Below, piece after piece: positions 30,691-37,931 of a stretch of 64,000 bases of DNA (the stretch's first letter is position 1; every line of letters begins with the position of its first letter). Location: NCBI RefSeq assembly GCF_026130605.1, contig NZ_JANFAU010000002.1, positions 558,001 to 622,000 of the forward strand, in the 5' to 3' direction. The position numbers were made by a program, and so were the translations under genes. Below the pieces are notes generated by a model. The model searched no databases. It saw only the letters and a list, made by a program, of their open reading frames with translations, and was not told the origin of the DNA. The DNA is from Sphingomonas lycopersici (lineage in GTDB: Bacteria > Pseudomonadota > Alphaproteobacteria > Sphingomonadales > Sphingomonadaceae).

Positions 30691-32058
30691 GTGAACGGGG
30701 TCATCGATAGTTCGTCCCGCCGGCGTCGGCAGTTGTCGCGGTTTGCGCTGGGAATAGCGGCGGCCGGCCTCCTCGCCGCCCCCGCGCTCGCGGCGGAAAG
30801 CGATCTGACGCTCTACGCCGATGCCATCGTGATCGACGGCACCGGCGCCCCGGCGCATCCGCATCAGGATATCCTCGTCCGCGGCGAGCGGATCGTCTCG
30901 ATCGCGCCGCACGGGACGATCGCGGAGGGCGCGACCGCGCGACAGGTCGATCTCGCCGGGCGTTATGTCATCCCCGGGCTGATCGACAGCCACGTCCATC
31001 TCGCCACCCCGCCCAACAATGTCCGCGCCAAGGCGCTGCTCCGCCGCAACCTGTTCGGCGGGGTCACCGCGGTGCGCGACATGGCCGACGACCTGCGCCC
31101 GGTCGGCGAGTTGAGCCGCGAGGCGCTGACCGGGGAGATTCCCGCGCCCGATATCTATTATGCCGCCCTGATGGCCGGGCCGCCGTTCTTCCAGGACAAG
31201 CGCGTGCTCGCGGTATCGGTCGGCGCCAGGCCCGGAACCGCGCCGTGGATGCAGTCGATCGACGACGCCACCGATCTGCCCGCCGCGGTGACGCTGGCGC
31301 GCGGCACCTCGGCCACCGCGATCAAGATCTACGCCGATCTTCCGCCACGGCTGGTCAAGGCGATCACCGCGGAGGCGCATCGCCAGAATATCCGGGTGTG
31401 GGCGCATAGCGCGGTCTTCCCCACCCGCCCCGCCGACGTGATCGCCGCCGGCCCCGACAGCGTAAGCCACGTCTGCTATCTCGCCTATCAGGCCGCGCCG
31501 GTGATGCTCGCCGCTTATGAGGATCACACCCCGGTCAACGAGGCGTTGCTGGCGAAGAAGGGCGACGATCCGGTGATCGCGGGCCTCTATCGCGAGATGC
31601 TGAGGCGCGGCACGATCCTCGATGCGACCGGCAGCCTGTTCGTGCGCCCCGGCAAGGGGCACCGCTGCACCGGGCCGGCCACCATTCGGCTGACACAACA
31701 GGCGTGGCGCGCGGGCGTGCCGATCTCGACCGGCACCGATTTTTCGCTTGGCGCCGACCAGCAATGGCCCGAGGTGCACGAGGAACTGCTGTTCCTCGCG
31801 CGCGACGTGGGGATGCCCGCGCTCCAGGTGATCCGGTCGGCGACGCTGATCGGCGCCGAGGCGGCGGGGCAGGCGCGCGACATGGGGTCGATCGAGCCGG
31901 GCAAACTCGCCAATTTCGTCGTGCTGACGCGCGACCCGCTCGCGGATATCGCCAATATCCGCGCGATCGAGATGACGGTGAAACGCGGCCGCGCCTATCC
32001 GCGCGCCGATTACCGGCCGATCACAAAAACTGAACTGGGGGATGAGGATGGCGATTGA
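30691..32058 (+). CDS. Amidohydrolase, imidazolonepropionase-like, exported
   Basis: A 455-residue metal-dependent amidohydrolase. It begins with GTG, a cluster of arginines and a hydrophobic stretch (ALGIAAAGLLAAPALA), so it is exported. The barrel has the metal motif IDSHVHL with His101 and His103, AIKIYADLP supplying the bridging lysine, WAHSAVF, DSVSHVCY and the final aspartate in STGTDFSLG. The group includes prolidase-like and Xaa-Arg dipeptidases, so a dipeptide or acyl-amino-acid substrate is likely but not proven. It overlaps the next gene and starts the cluster up to 35226. Confidence 0.87.
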   Translation: MNGVIDSSSRRRRQLSRFALGIAAAGLLAAPALAAESDLTLYADAIVIDGTGAPAHPHQDILVRGERIVSIAPHGTIAEGATARQVDLAGRYVIPGLIDSHVHLATPPNNVRAKALLRRNLFGGVTAVRDMADDLRPVGELSREALTGEIPAPDIYYAALMAGPPFFQDKRVLAVSVGARPGTAPWMQSIDDATDLPAAVTLARGTSATAIKIYADLPPRLVKAITAEAHRQNIRVWAHSAVFPTRPADVIAAGPDSVSHVCYLAYQAAPVMLAAYEDHTPVNEALLAKKGDDPVIAGLYREMLRRGTILDATGSLFVRPGKGHRCTGPATIRLTQQAWRAGVPISTGTDFSLGADQQWPEVHEELLFLARDVGMPALQVIRSATLIGAEAAGQARDMGSIEPGKLANFVVLTRDPLADIANIRAIEMTVKRGRAYPRADYRPITKTELGDEDGD

Positions 32059-33187
32059 TCGACGCGATTTCGTGACGCGCGCAAGCGCGCTCGCGGCAAT
32101 GGGCATGGTCTCGGCGCCGGTGCTGGCGGCGGCTGAGGCAGGCGGCGATCCGATCGCCGACTGGATCGTCGTCAATGCGCTCGGCGGGCTCGGCGACCCC
32201 AATAGCCCGCCCGACGGCACGCGCAGCGCGATCAGCCAGCGCGTGCTGGCGGACGCGCACGCCTCCGGGGTGACCGCGATCAACATCACGCTCGGCTATG
32301 TCGCCGGCCCCGAGGAGCCGTTCGAGGACACCGTGCGCGATATCGCGACGACCGACCGGATGATCCGCGACAATCCGCGCGACCTGATCAAGATTCTCTC
32401 CGCCGCCGATATCCGCCGCGCCAAGGCGGAGAAGAAGGTCGGGCTGCTCTACGGCTTCCAGAATTGCGCGATGCTCGGCAAGGATGCGACGCGGGTCGAT
32501 GTCTTCGCCGACCTCGGCGTGCGGGTGTTCCAGCTTACCTACAACCCCGCCAATCTGCTCGGCGACGGATCGATGGCGCCCGAAAATCGTGGGCTCACCC
32601 CGTTCGGCCGCGAGGTGATCGCGCGATTGAACGACCGGCGGGTGATGGTCGATCTGTCGCATAGCGGCGAGCGCACCTGTCTCGACGCCGCGCGCGCCTC
32701 GCGCACGCCGATCTCGATCAACCACACCGGCTGCCGCGCGCTGACCGATCTGCCGCGCAACAAGACCGATGCGGAATTGCGGCTGGTCGCCGAGCGCGGC
32801 GGGTTCGTCGGGATTTATTTCATGCCGTTCCTCAACCAGAGCGGGCATGCCAGTGCCGAGGACGTCGTGGCGCATATCGATCATGCGGTGAGCGTGTGCG
32901 GCGAGGATCATGTCGGGATCGGCACCGACGGCACGGTGACCCAGATCGACGATCTCAAGGTCTATGAGGCCAAGCTCGCCAAGGAGATCGCCGATCGCCG
33001 CGCCGCCGGGATCAGCGCCACCGGCGAGCGCCCCGATACCTATCCCTTCGTCGTCGACCTGCGCGGCCCCGATCAGTTCCGCAAGCTCGCGCGGTTGCTC
33101 GAAGCCAAGGGCTATTCCCCGCGCCGCGTGGAGAAGATCCTCGGGCTGAACTTCCTGCGCTACGCCGAGACGATATGGGACGGCTGA
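32048..33187 (+). CDS. M19-type membrane dipeptidase homologue with altered metal site
   Basis: Twin-arginine signal (DRRDF) at the N-terminus, so exported; the ATG at 32048 sits 6 bp after GGGGG (an ATG at 32042 is also possible). The body is a COG2355 dipeptidase-like barrel with two histidines expected in the family, in VDLSHSGE and INHTGCRAL. Unlike typical M19 enzymes it shows no HxD motif near the mature N-terminus (it reads VNALGGLGDPN), and the usual metal-binding glutamate region reads LLYGFQN. It may use a different metal arrangement or be an altered enzyme. M19 enzymes often act on dipeptides with D-residues, which would suit the nearby alr-dadA. Confidence 0.8.
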   Translation: MAIDRRDFVTRASALAAMGMVSAPVLAAAEAGGDPIADWIVVNALGGLGDPNSPPDGTRSAISQRVLADAHASGVTAINITLGYVAGPEEPFEDTVRDIATTDRMIRDNPRDLIKILSAADIRRAKAEKKVGLLYGFQNCAMLGKDATRVDVFADLGVRVFQLTYNPANLLGDGSMAPENRGLTPFGREVIARLNDRRVMVDLSHSGERTCLDAARASRTPISINHTGCRALTDLPRNKTDAELRLVAERGGFVGIYFMPFLNQSGHASAEDVVAHIDHAVSVCGEDHVGIGTDGTVTQIDDLKVYEAKLAKEIADRRAAGISATGERPDTYPFVVDLRGPDQFRKLARLLEAKGYSPRRVEKILGLNFLRYAETIWDG

Positions 33188-33191
33188 CGCG

Positions 33192-34130
33192 ATGATCGTG
33201 ATCGGCGCGGACAAGGTCGCACGCGCGCTCGACCATTCCGGCTGCATCGCGCTGATGCGCGAGGCGATGATCGCCCTGTCCGAAGGGCGCTCGCAGCAAT
33301 TGCTGCGCGGGATCATCGATCTCGGCGGCGGCGATGCCTTCGGGGTGATGCCCGGCGCGCTGGAGGGCGCGGGGTTCGGCGCGAAAGTGGTGAGCGTCTT
33401 CCCGGCCGCTGCCGCGAAGGGGCGGTCGCATCAGGGCGCGATCCTGCTGTTCGACCGCGACAGCGGCGCGCCGGTCTGCGTCGTCGATGCCGGCGAGGTC
33501 ACCGCGATCCGCACCGCCTGCGCCTCCGCCGCCGCGACCGATGCGCTGGCGCGCGCCGATGCGACGCGGCTCGCGATCCTCGGCACCGGCGAACAGGCGT
33601 GGCAACATGCGCTGGCGATCCGCCACATCCGGCCGCTCGACCGCATCATCTTGTGGGGCCGCGACATGGAGAAGGCCGCCGGGCTCGCCGGGCGGATCGC
33701 CGAAACGCTCCCGCTGCCGGTCGAGGTCGCGCGCGATCCCGCGGAGGCGGTGCGCGACGCCGATATCGTCTGCACCACCACCGCCGCCGCCGAACCGATC
33801 CTTACCGGCGACGATATCGCGCCGGGCACCCATCTCAACCTGGTCGGATCGAGCCGCGCCGGCCCGGCGGAGATCGACGGCGCGCTCGTCCGCCGCGCGC
33901 GCTTCTTCCCCGATCATCGCGAGGGCGTGCTGGCGCAGGGCGCGGAGTTCCTGCGCGCGAAACAGGCCGGGCTGGTTGCCGACGATCATGTCCTGCCGGA
34001 AATCGGCGCAGTCTATGCCGGCGCGGTGCAAGGCCGACGCGACGCGCGCGAGATCACGATCTACAAGTCGCTCGGCTCGATCGTGCAGGATCTGGCCTGC
34101 GCGGCCTATCTCTATCGCAAGCTGGCATAG
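33192..34130 (+). CDS. Ornithine cyclodeaminase/mu-crystallin family NAD(P)-dependent protein
   Basis: A 312-residue protein of the OCD family. The N-terminal dimer domain ends in VVSVFP and GAILLFDRDSGAPVCVVDAGEVTAIRTACASA, then the dinucleotide-binding loop reads LGTGEQAWQHALAI. The family covers cyclodeaminases, imine reductases and ketimine reductases, so the reaction cannot be named. It begins 4 bp after the M19 gene, and the following PLP enzyme starts about 136 bp downstream. Such OCD plus fold-type II pairs occur in several amino-acid pathways. Confidence 0.87.
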   Translation: MIVIGADKVARALDHSGCIALMREAMIALSEGRSQQLLRGIIDLGGGDAFGVMPGALEGAGFGAKVVSVFPAAAAKGRSHQGAILLFDRDSGAPVCVVDAGEVTAIRTACASAAATDALARADATRLAILGTGEQAWQHALAIRHIRPLDRIILWGRDMEKAAGLAGRIAETLPLPVEVARDPAEAVRDADIVCTTTAAAEPILTGDDIAPGTHLNLVGSSRAGPAEIDGALVRRARFFPDHREGVLAQGAEFLRAKQAGLVADDHVLPEIGAVYAGAVQGRRDAREITIYKSLGSIVQDLACAAYLYRKLA

Positions 34131-34157
34131 GGCGGCCGACACTCAATTTATCTCGTC

Positions 34158-34178
34158 ATGCCGGACCTGATCCGGCAT
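34158..34178. repeat. Small hairpin repeat, family G
   Basis: ATGCCGGA and TCCGGCAT form a perfect 8-bp stem with a 5-nt loop, part of the common GTCATGCCGGAC-type intergenic repeat arm. It lies just upstream of the PLP dehydratase. Confidence 0.65.
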
Positions 34179-34266
34179 CCAGCGCCACACGCGGCCGTGT
34201 TTGTGGCTCCGGAGGACGGCAAGAGCGACGACCTGCCCCAGCGGCGCTATTTCACGGGAGACCCAC

Positions 34267-35226
34267 TTGTTCACGATCGAGGAATTGGAGCGCGCGCATC
34301 GGCTCGTCCGCAGCATGCTCCCCGAAACGTTGCATTATGCCTGGCCGACGCTCGCCGCGCGGGTCGGCACGACCACCTGGATCAAGCACGAAAACCATTT
34401 GCCGACCGGCGCGTTCAAGGTGCGCGGCGGGCTCGTCCATGTCGAGCGCCTCGCGCGCGAAGGCCTCGCGCCCAACGGGCTGATCTCGGCGACGCGCGGC
34501 AACCACGGCCAGTCGCTCGCGCTCGCCGGGCGGCATTTCGGGGTGCCGGTGACGATCGTCGTCCCACGCGGCAACAGCGTCGAGAAGAATGACGCGATGC
34601 GCGCATTCGGCGCGACGCTGATCGAGCATGGCAATGATTTCGACGCCGCCAAGGTCGAGGCGGTCCGGCTCGCCGACGAACAGGATCTGTGGTTCGCCCC
34701 CTCGTTCCACCGCGATCTGGTCACCGGGGTCGCGACCTGGGCCTATGAGCTGCTCAGCGCCGCGCCCGATATCGATATCCTCTATGTCCCGATCGGGCTG
34801 GGTTCGAGCATCTGCGGCGCGATCCGCGTACGCGATCTGCTCGGCCGCAAGACCGAGATCGTCGGGGTGCAGAGCACCCACGCCCCCGCTTACGCTCGGT
34901 CGCTGGAGGCCGGCGAGCCGGTCGAGATCCCCTCGGCCGACACCCGCGCCGACGGGCTGGCGGTGCGGATTCCCGACCCAGCCGCGCTCGATATCATCCG
35001 CGCCGGGGTGTCGCGGATCGTTACCGTCAACGATGCCGAGATCGCCGATGCGGTGCGCGCTTACTGGGCCGACACCCACAATCTCGCCGAGGGCGCCGGC
35101 GCCGCCGCGCTCGCCGCGGTAGTGCAGGAGCGCGACCAGCTCGCCGGTCGCTGCGTCGGGCTCCCGCTGAGCGGCGGGAATATCGATCTCGCGCTGTTCA
35201 GCCGCTGGATTCTGGCGGGGGACTGA
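34267..35226 (+). CDS. PLP-dependent threonine/serine dehydratase-like enzyme
   Basis: Fold type II PLP enzyme of the threonine dehydratase group, predicted to deaminate a hydroxy-amino acid. The start is taken as TTG at 34267 because GGGAG lies 6 bp upstream; an earlier TTG at 34201 would read through a repeat. The 319-residue product has the PLP lysine Lys51 in HLPTGAFKVRGG, the phosphate-neighbouring motif SATRGNHGQSLA and the glycine loop GLGSSICGAI. There is no C-terminal ACT or regulatory domain, so it is not the biosynthetic isoleucine enzyme. The motif differs from the common SSGNHAQ. Confidence 0.85.
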   Translation: MFTIEELERAHRLVRSMLPETLHYAWPTLAARVGTTTWIKHENHLPTGAFKVRGGLVHVERLAREGLAPNGLISATRGNHGQSLALAGRHFGVPVTIVVPRGNSVEKNDAMRAFGATLIEHGNDFDAAKVEAVRLADEQDLWFAPSFHRDLVTGVATWAYELLSAAPDIDILYVPIGLGSSICGAIRVRDLLGRKTEIVGVQSTHAPAYARSLEAGEPVEIPSADTRADGLAVRIPDPAALDIIRAGVSRIVTVNDAEIADAVRAYWADTHNLAEGAGAAALAAVVQERDQLAGRCVGLPLSGGNIDLALFSRWILAGD

Positions 35227-35245
35227 GTCGCTATTCCTTAATTTC

Positions 35246-35340
35246 CGTCATTCCCGCGAAGGCGGGAATCCATTGACGCTGAGGGTGCGATTCTAACGCC
35301 AGACCTGCGTGAATGGATTCCCGCCTTCGCGGGAATGACG
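35246..35340. repeat. Family B palindromic repeat, copy 1
   Basis: Ends CGTCATTCCCGCGAAGGCGGGAA and its exact-type reverse complement TTCCCGCCTTCGCGGGAATGACG, with inner AATCCATT and AATGGATT. It lies between the convergent PLP dehydratase and glmS and is a possible bidirectional terminator. Confidence 0.9.
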
Positions 35341-35348
35341 AGAAGGGA

Positions 35349-37172
35349 TCACTCCACCGTCACCGATTTCGCCAGGTTGCGCGGCTGATCGACATCGGTG
35401 CCCTTGGCCACCGCGACGTGATAGGCGAGCAATTGCACCGGCACGGCATAGACCAAAGGCGCGATCAGCGGGTGGACCTTGGGCATCGTGATCGTCGCGA
35501 GGCACCCCTCGCCCGCCGCCTCGACCCCGTCATAGTCGCTGATCAGCACCACCTTGCCGCCGCGCGCCTGCACTTCCTGCATGTTGCTGACGGTCTTGTC
35601 GAACAGCGGCCCGCTCGGCGCGATGACGATCACCGGGACATTCTCGTCGATCAGCGCGATCGGGCCGTGCTTCATCTCCCCCGCCGCATAACCTTCGGCG
35701 TGGATATAGCTGATTTCCTTGAGCTTTAACGCGCCCTCCAGCGCCAGCGGATAGTCCGTCCCGCGGCCAAGATAAAGCACGTCGCGCGCCCCCGCGACCG
35801 CGCCCGCCATCGCCTCGATCGCCTCGTCATAAGCGAGCGCGGCGTTGAGCGCCGCCGGCGCCTGCGCCAGATGCTTGACGATCGCCTTCTCGTCCGCCGG
35901 GGTCAATCTGCCCTTGGCGCGCGCGAGATTGGCGGCAAGCGCGGCGAGCACCGCGAGCTGACAGGTGAACGCCTTGGTCGAGGCGACCCCGATCTCCGGC
36001 CCGGCGTGGGTGGGGAGCAGCAGGTCTGCCTCGCGCGCCATCGTGCTCGTCGGGACATTGACCACCGCGGCGATCGTCTGCCCCTCGCTGCGCGCGTGGC
36101 GCAGCGCGGCGAGCGTATCCGCGGTCTCGCCCGATTGGCTGATGACGATCATCAGCCCGCCCGGCTCCATTACCGGCGTGCGATAGCGGAATTCGGATGC
36201 GACATCGAGGTCGACCGGCACCCGCGCGAATTGCTCGAACCAATATTTGGCGACCATCCCGGCGTAGAAGCTCGTGCCGCAGGCGACGATCGTCACGCGC
36301 TTGATCGACGACAGATCGTAATCGGGGATCGGCAGCGTGACGCGATCCTCCATCCGCTGGAGATAGGCGCGCAGCGTCTGGGCGACGACGATCGGCTGCT
36401 CGTAAATCTCCTTCTGCATGAAATGACGGTGGTTGCCCTTGTCGATCAGCGCCCCGGTCACCCCGGAGATCGTCACCGCGCGCTCGACGGGGGTATTGTC
36501 GCGATCGAACACCTCGGCGCTGTCCCGGGTGCAGATGACCCAATCGCCCTCCTCGAGATAGGCGATCCGCTGGGTCAGCGGCGCCAGCGCCAGCGCGTCG
36601 GAGCCAAGATAGGTCTCGCCGTCGCCATAGCCCACCACCAACGGCGAGCCGAGCCGCGCGCCGATCAGCATGTCGGGGTAATCGCGGAACAGGATCGCCA
36701 GCGCAAAGGCGCCGTGGAGCCGCGGCAGGATTTCGCGCACCGCCTCGGCCGGGGCGAGCCCGGCCTCGACCTTCTCGCTCACCAGATGCGCAACCACCTC
36801 GGTATCGGTCTCACTGGTGAAGACCCGACCGCGCGCGATAAGTTCCTCGCGCAACGACTTGAAATTCTCGATAATTCCATTGTGGACCACTGCGACGTGA
36901 TCGGTCGCGTGCGGGTGCGCATTGTTGGTCGTCGGGCCGCCGTGGGTCGCCCAGCGGGTATGCGCGATCCCGACCGTGCCGGGCAGCGGATTGGCGGCAA
37001 GCTCGCGCGCCAGATTGACCAGTTTCCCCGAGGCGCGGCGACGATCGATCACCCCGTCGTGAACGGTGGCGACCCCGGCGGAATCATAGCCGCGATATTC
37101 CAGCCGCCGCAGCCCGTCGAGCAATCGCTCCGCCACGTCTTCCTTGCCCAGAATGCCTACGATGCCGCACAT
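35349..37172 (-). CDS. glmS: Glutamine--fructose-6-phosphate aminotransferase (isomerizing)
   Basis: Makes glucosamine-6-phosphate from fructose-6-phosphate and glutamine, the first step of amino-sugar synthesis. The 607-residue product starts MCGIVGI with catalytic Cys2 (Cys1 after Met removal), has the glutaminase domain, then two SIS domains with CGTSFYAGMV, SQSGETADT and KDVLYLGRG-like sequence (RDVLYLGRGTDYPLA), and ends in LAKSVTVE. Length is standard. It is downstream of a toxin-antitoxin pair and of glmU on the same strand. Confidence 0.97.
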   Translation of the reverse strand: MCGIVGILGKEDVAERLLDGLRRLEYRGYDSAGVATVHDGVIDRRRASGKLVNLARELAANPLPGTVGIAHTRWATHGGPTTNNAHPHATDHVAVVHNGIIENFKSLREELIARGRVFTSETDTEVVAHLVSEKVEAGLAPAEAVREILPRLHGAFALAILFRDYPDMLIGARLGSPLVVGYGDGETYLGSDALALAPLTQRIAYLEEGDWVICTRDSAEVFDRDNTPVERAVTISGVTGALIDKGNHRHFMQKEIYEQPIVVAQTLRAYLQRMEDRVTLPIPDYDLSSIKRVTIVACGTSFYAGMVAKYWFEQFARVPVDLDVASEFRYRTPVMEPGGLMIVISQSGETADTLAALRHARSEGQTIAAVVNVPTSTMAREADLLLPTHAGPEIGVASTKAFTCQLAVLAALAANLARAKGRLTPADEKAIVKHLAQAPAALNAALAYDEAIEAMAGAVAGARDVLYLGRGTDYPLALEGALKLKEISYIHAEGYAAGEMKHGPIALIDENVPVIVIAPSGPLFDKTVSNMQEVQARGGKVVLISDYDGVEAAGEGCLATITMPKVHPLIAPLVYAVPVQLLAYHVAVAKGTDVDQPRNLAKSVTVE

Positions 37173-37188
37173 GAAACGCCTCGATCAT

Positions 37189-37554
37189 CTAGAGTGTGTA
37201 GGGAATGCGGACCCCCGGCATCGTCGCCGGAAAGTCTTTGGTATTACGCGTTACCAGGATCGCCCCATTAACCTGCGCCGTCGCCAGGATGAAGGCATCG
37301 AGCAAGGTCATCCGCATCCGCTGGCGGATGTCCGCCGCCAATCTGGCGATGCGCTGGTCGATTTCCACCACCTCGAACGGCTGGAGCAGCGCCTGGATCT
37401 CGCTGCGCGTCTCCGGCGGCTCGCCGGCGAGCAATTCGGTCCAGACGATGCGGCTGATGCGATGCCGCGAATAGCGCCCGAGCTCGCCGATCGCCTCGGC
37501 GCGGCCGAACAGCCAGTCGACCAGGATATTGGTGTCGAAGAACGGGTCGGACAC
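37189..37554 (-). CDS. PIN-domain toxin, VapC family
   Basis: A 121-residue PIN-domain ribonuclease. The acidic catalytic residues are visible: Asp7 in FFDTNIL, Glu40 in VWTELLAG, Asp86 in LLDAFILA, and the last site in VTRNTKDF with Asp107. PIN toxins of this type cleave RNA and are blocked by a small partner. It starts 5 bp after the RHH-type gene, so the two are a module, and is 16 bp upstream of glmS. Confidence 0.87.
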   Translation of the reverse strand: MSDPFFDTNILVDWLFGRAEAIGELGRYSRHRISRIVWTELLAGEPPETRSEIQALLQPFEVVEIDQRIARLAADIRQRMRMTLLDAFILATAQVNGAILVTRNTKDFPATMPGVRIPYTL

Positions 37555-37559
37555 GCCGG

Positions 37560-37784
37560 TCAGCCGCGATCGTCACGCATCGCGCGCTGATAGTCGACCG
37601 CATCGCCGATATCGCGCCGCGCACGCCAATAGCCCGCGCCGCGCGCGATCCAATCGCCCCCGACCTCGGCACGAAACGCGGCCACCGCCTCGCGCACCAG
37701 CGCAGCGCGCGACTTGCCCTGCTCGGCCGCACGGCGATCGAGCCATTCGATATCCTCATCAGGAATGTCGACTAAAGTGCGCAT
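37560..37784 (-). CDS. Ribbon-helix-helix antitoxin partner of the PIN toxin
   Basis: A 74-residue protein whose first half is a ribbon-helix-helix DNA-binding motif (MRTLVDIPDEDIEWLDRRA and the following SRAALVREAVAAF). The C-terminal half is rich in Arg, Trp and Asp and would wrap the toxin. RHH antitoxins usually bind their own promoter and relieve toxicity. Position directly before the PIN gene supports the assignment. Confidence 0.83.
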   Translation of the reverse strand: MRTLVDIPDEDIEWLDRRAAEQGKSRAALVREAVAAFRAEVGGDWIARGAGYWRARRDIGDAVDYQRAMRDDRG

Positions 37785-37811
37785 GATTACCGTAACTTAT
37801 CGACTCAATCT

Positions 37812-37892
37812 CCGTTCGCTCTGAGCTTGTCGAAGGGCTGCACCTCTTCATCGGAAGGAAATGCAGGGCTTCGACAAGCCCAGCCCGAACGG
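37812..37892. repeat. Family A palindromic repeat, copy 5
   Basis: 81-bp element bounded by CCGTTCG and CGAACGG with arms GAGCTTGTCGAAG and CTTCGACAAGC. It lies between the antitoxin start and the 22-bp palindrome, splitting that region. Confidence 0.88.
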
Positions 37893-37897
37893 GGCAG

Positions 37898-37919
37898 ATA
37901 TGATATCTAGATATCATAT
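37898..37919. promoter_or_regulatory. Perfect 22-bp AT-rich palindrome near glmU stop
   Basis: The sequence ATATGATATCTAGATATCAT continues with AT to a perfect 22-bp palindrome in an otherwise GC-rich region. It starts 113 bp upstream of the antitoxin ATG and ends 12 bp beyond the glmU stop codon. It could be an operator for the RHH antitoxin, or a terminator; it has no T-rich tail in the leftward direction. Confidence 0.5.
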
Positions 37920-37931
37920 CGCGATATCATT

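Noticed and set aside
34201..34266. Earlier TTG start for the PLP dehydratase
   Set aside because: It directly follows a hairpin repeat and has unusual residues; the TTG at 34267 has GGGAG at 6 bp and starts at the conserved FTIEELERA.
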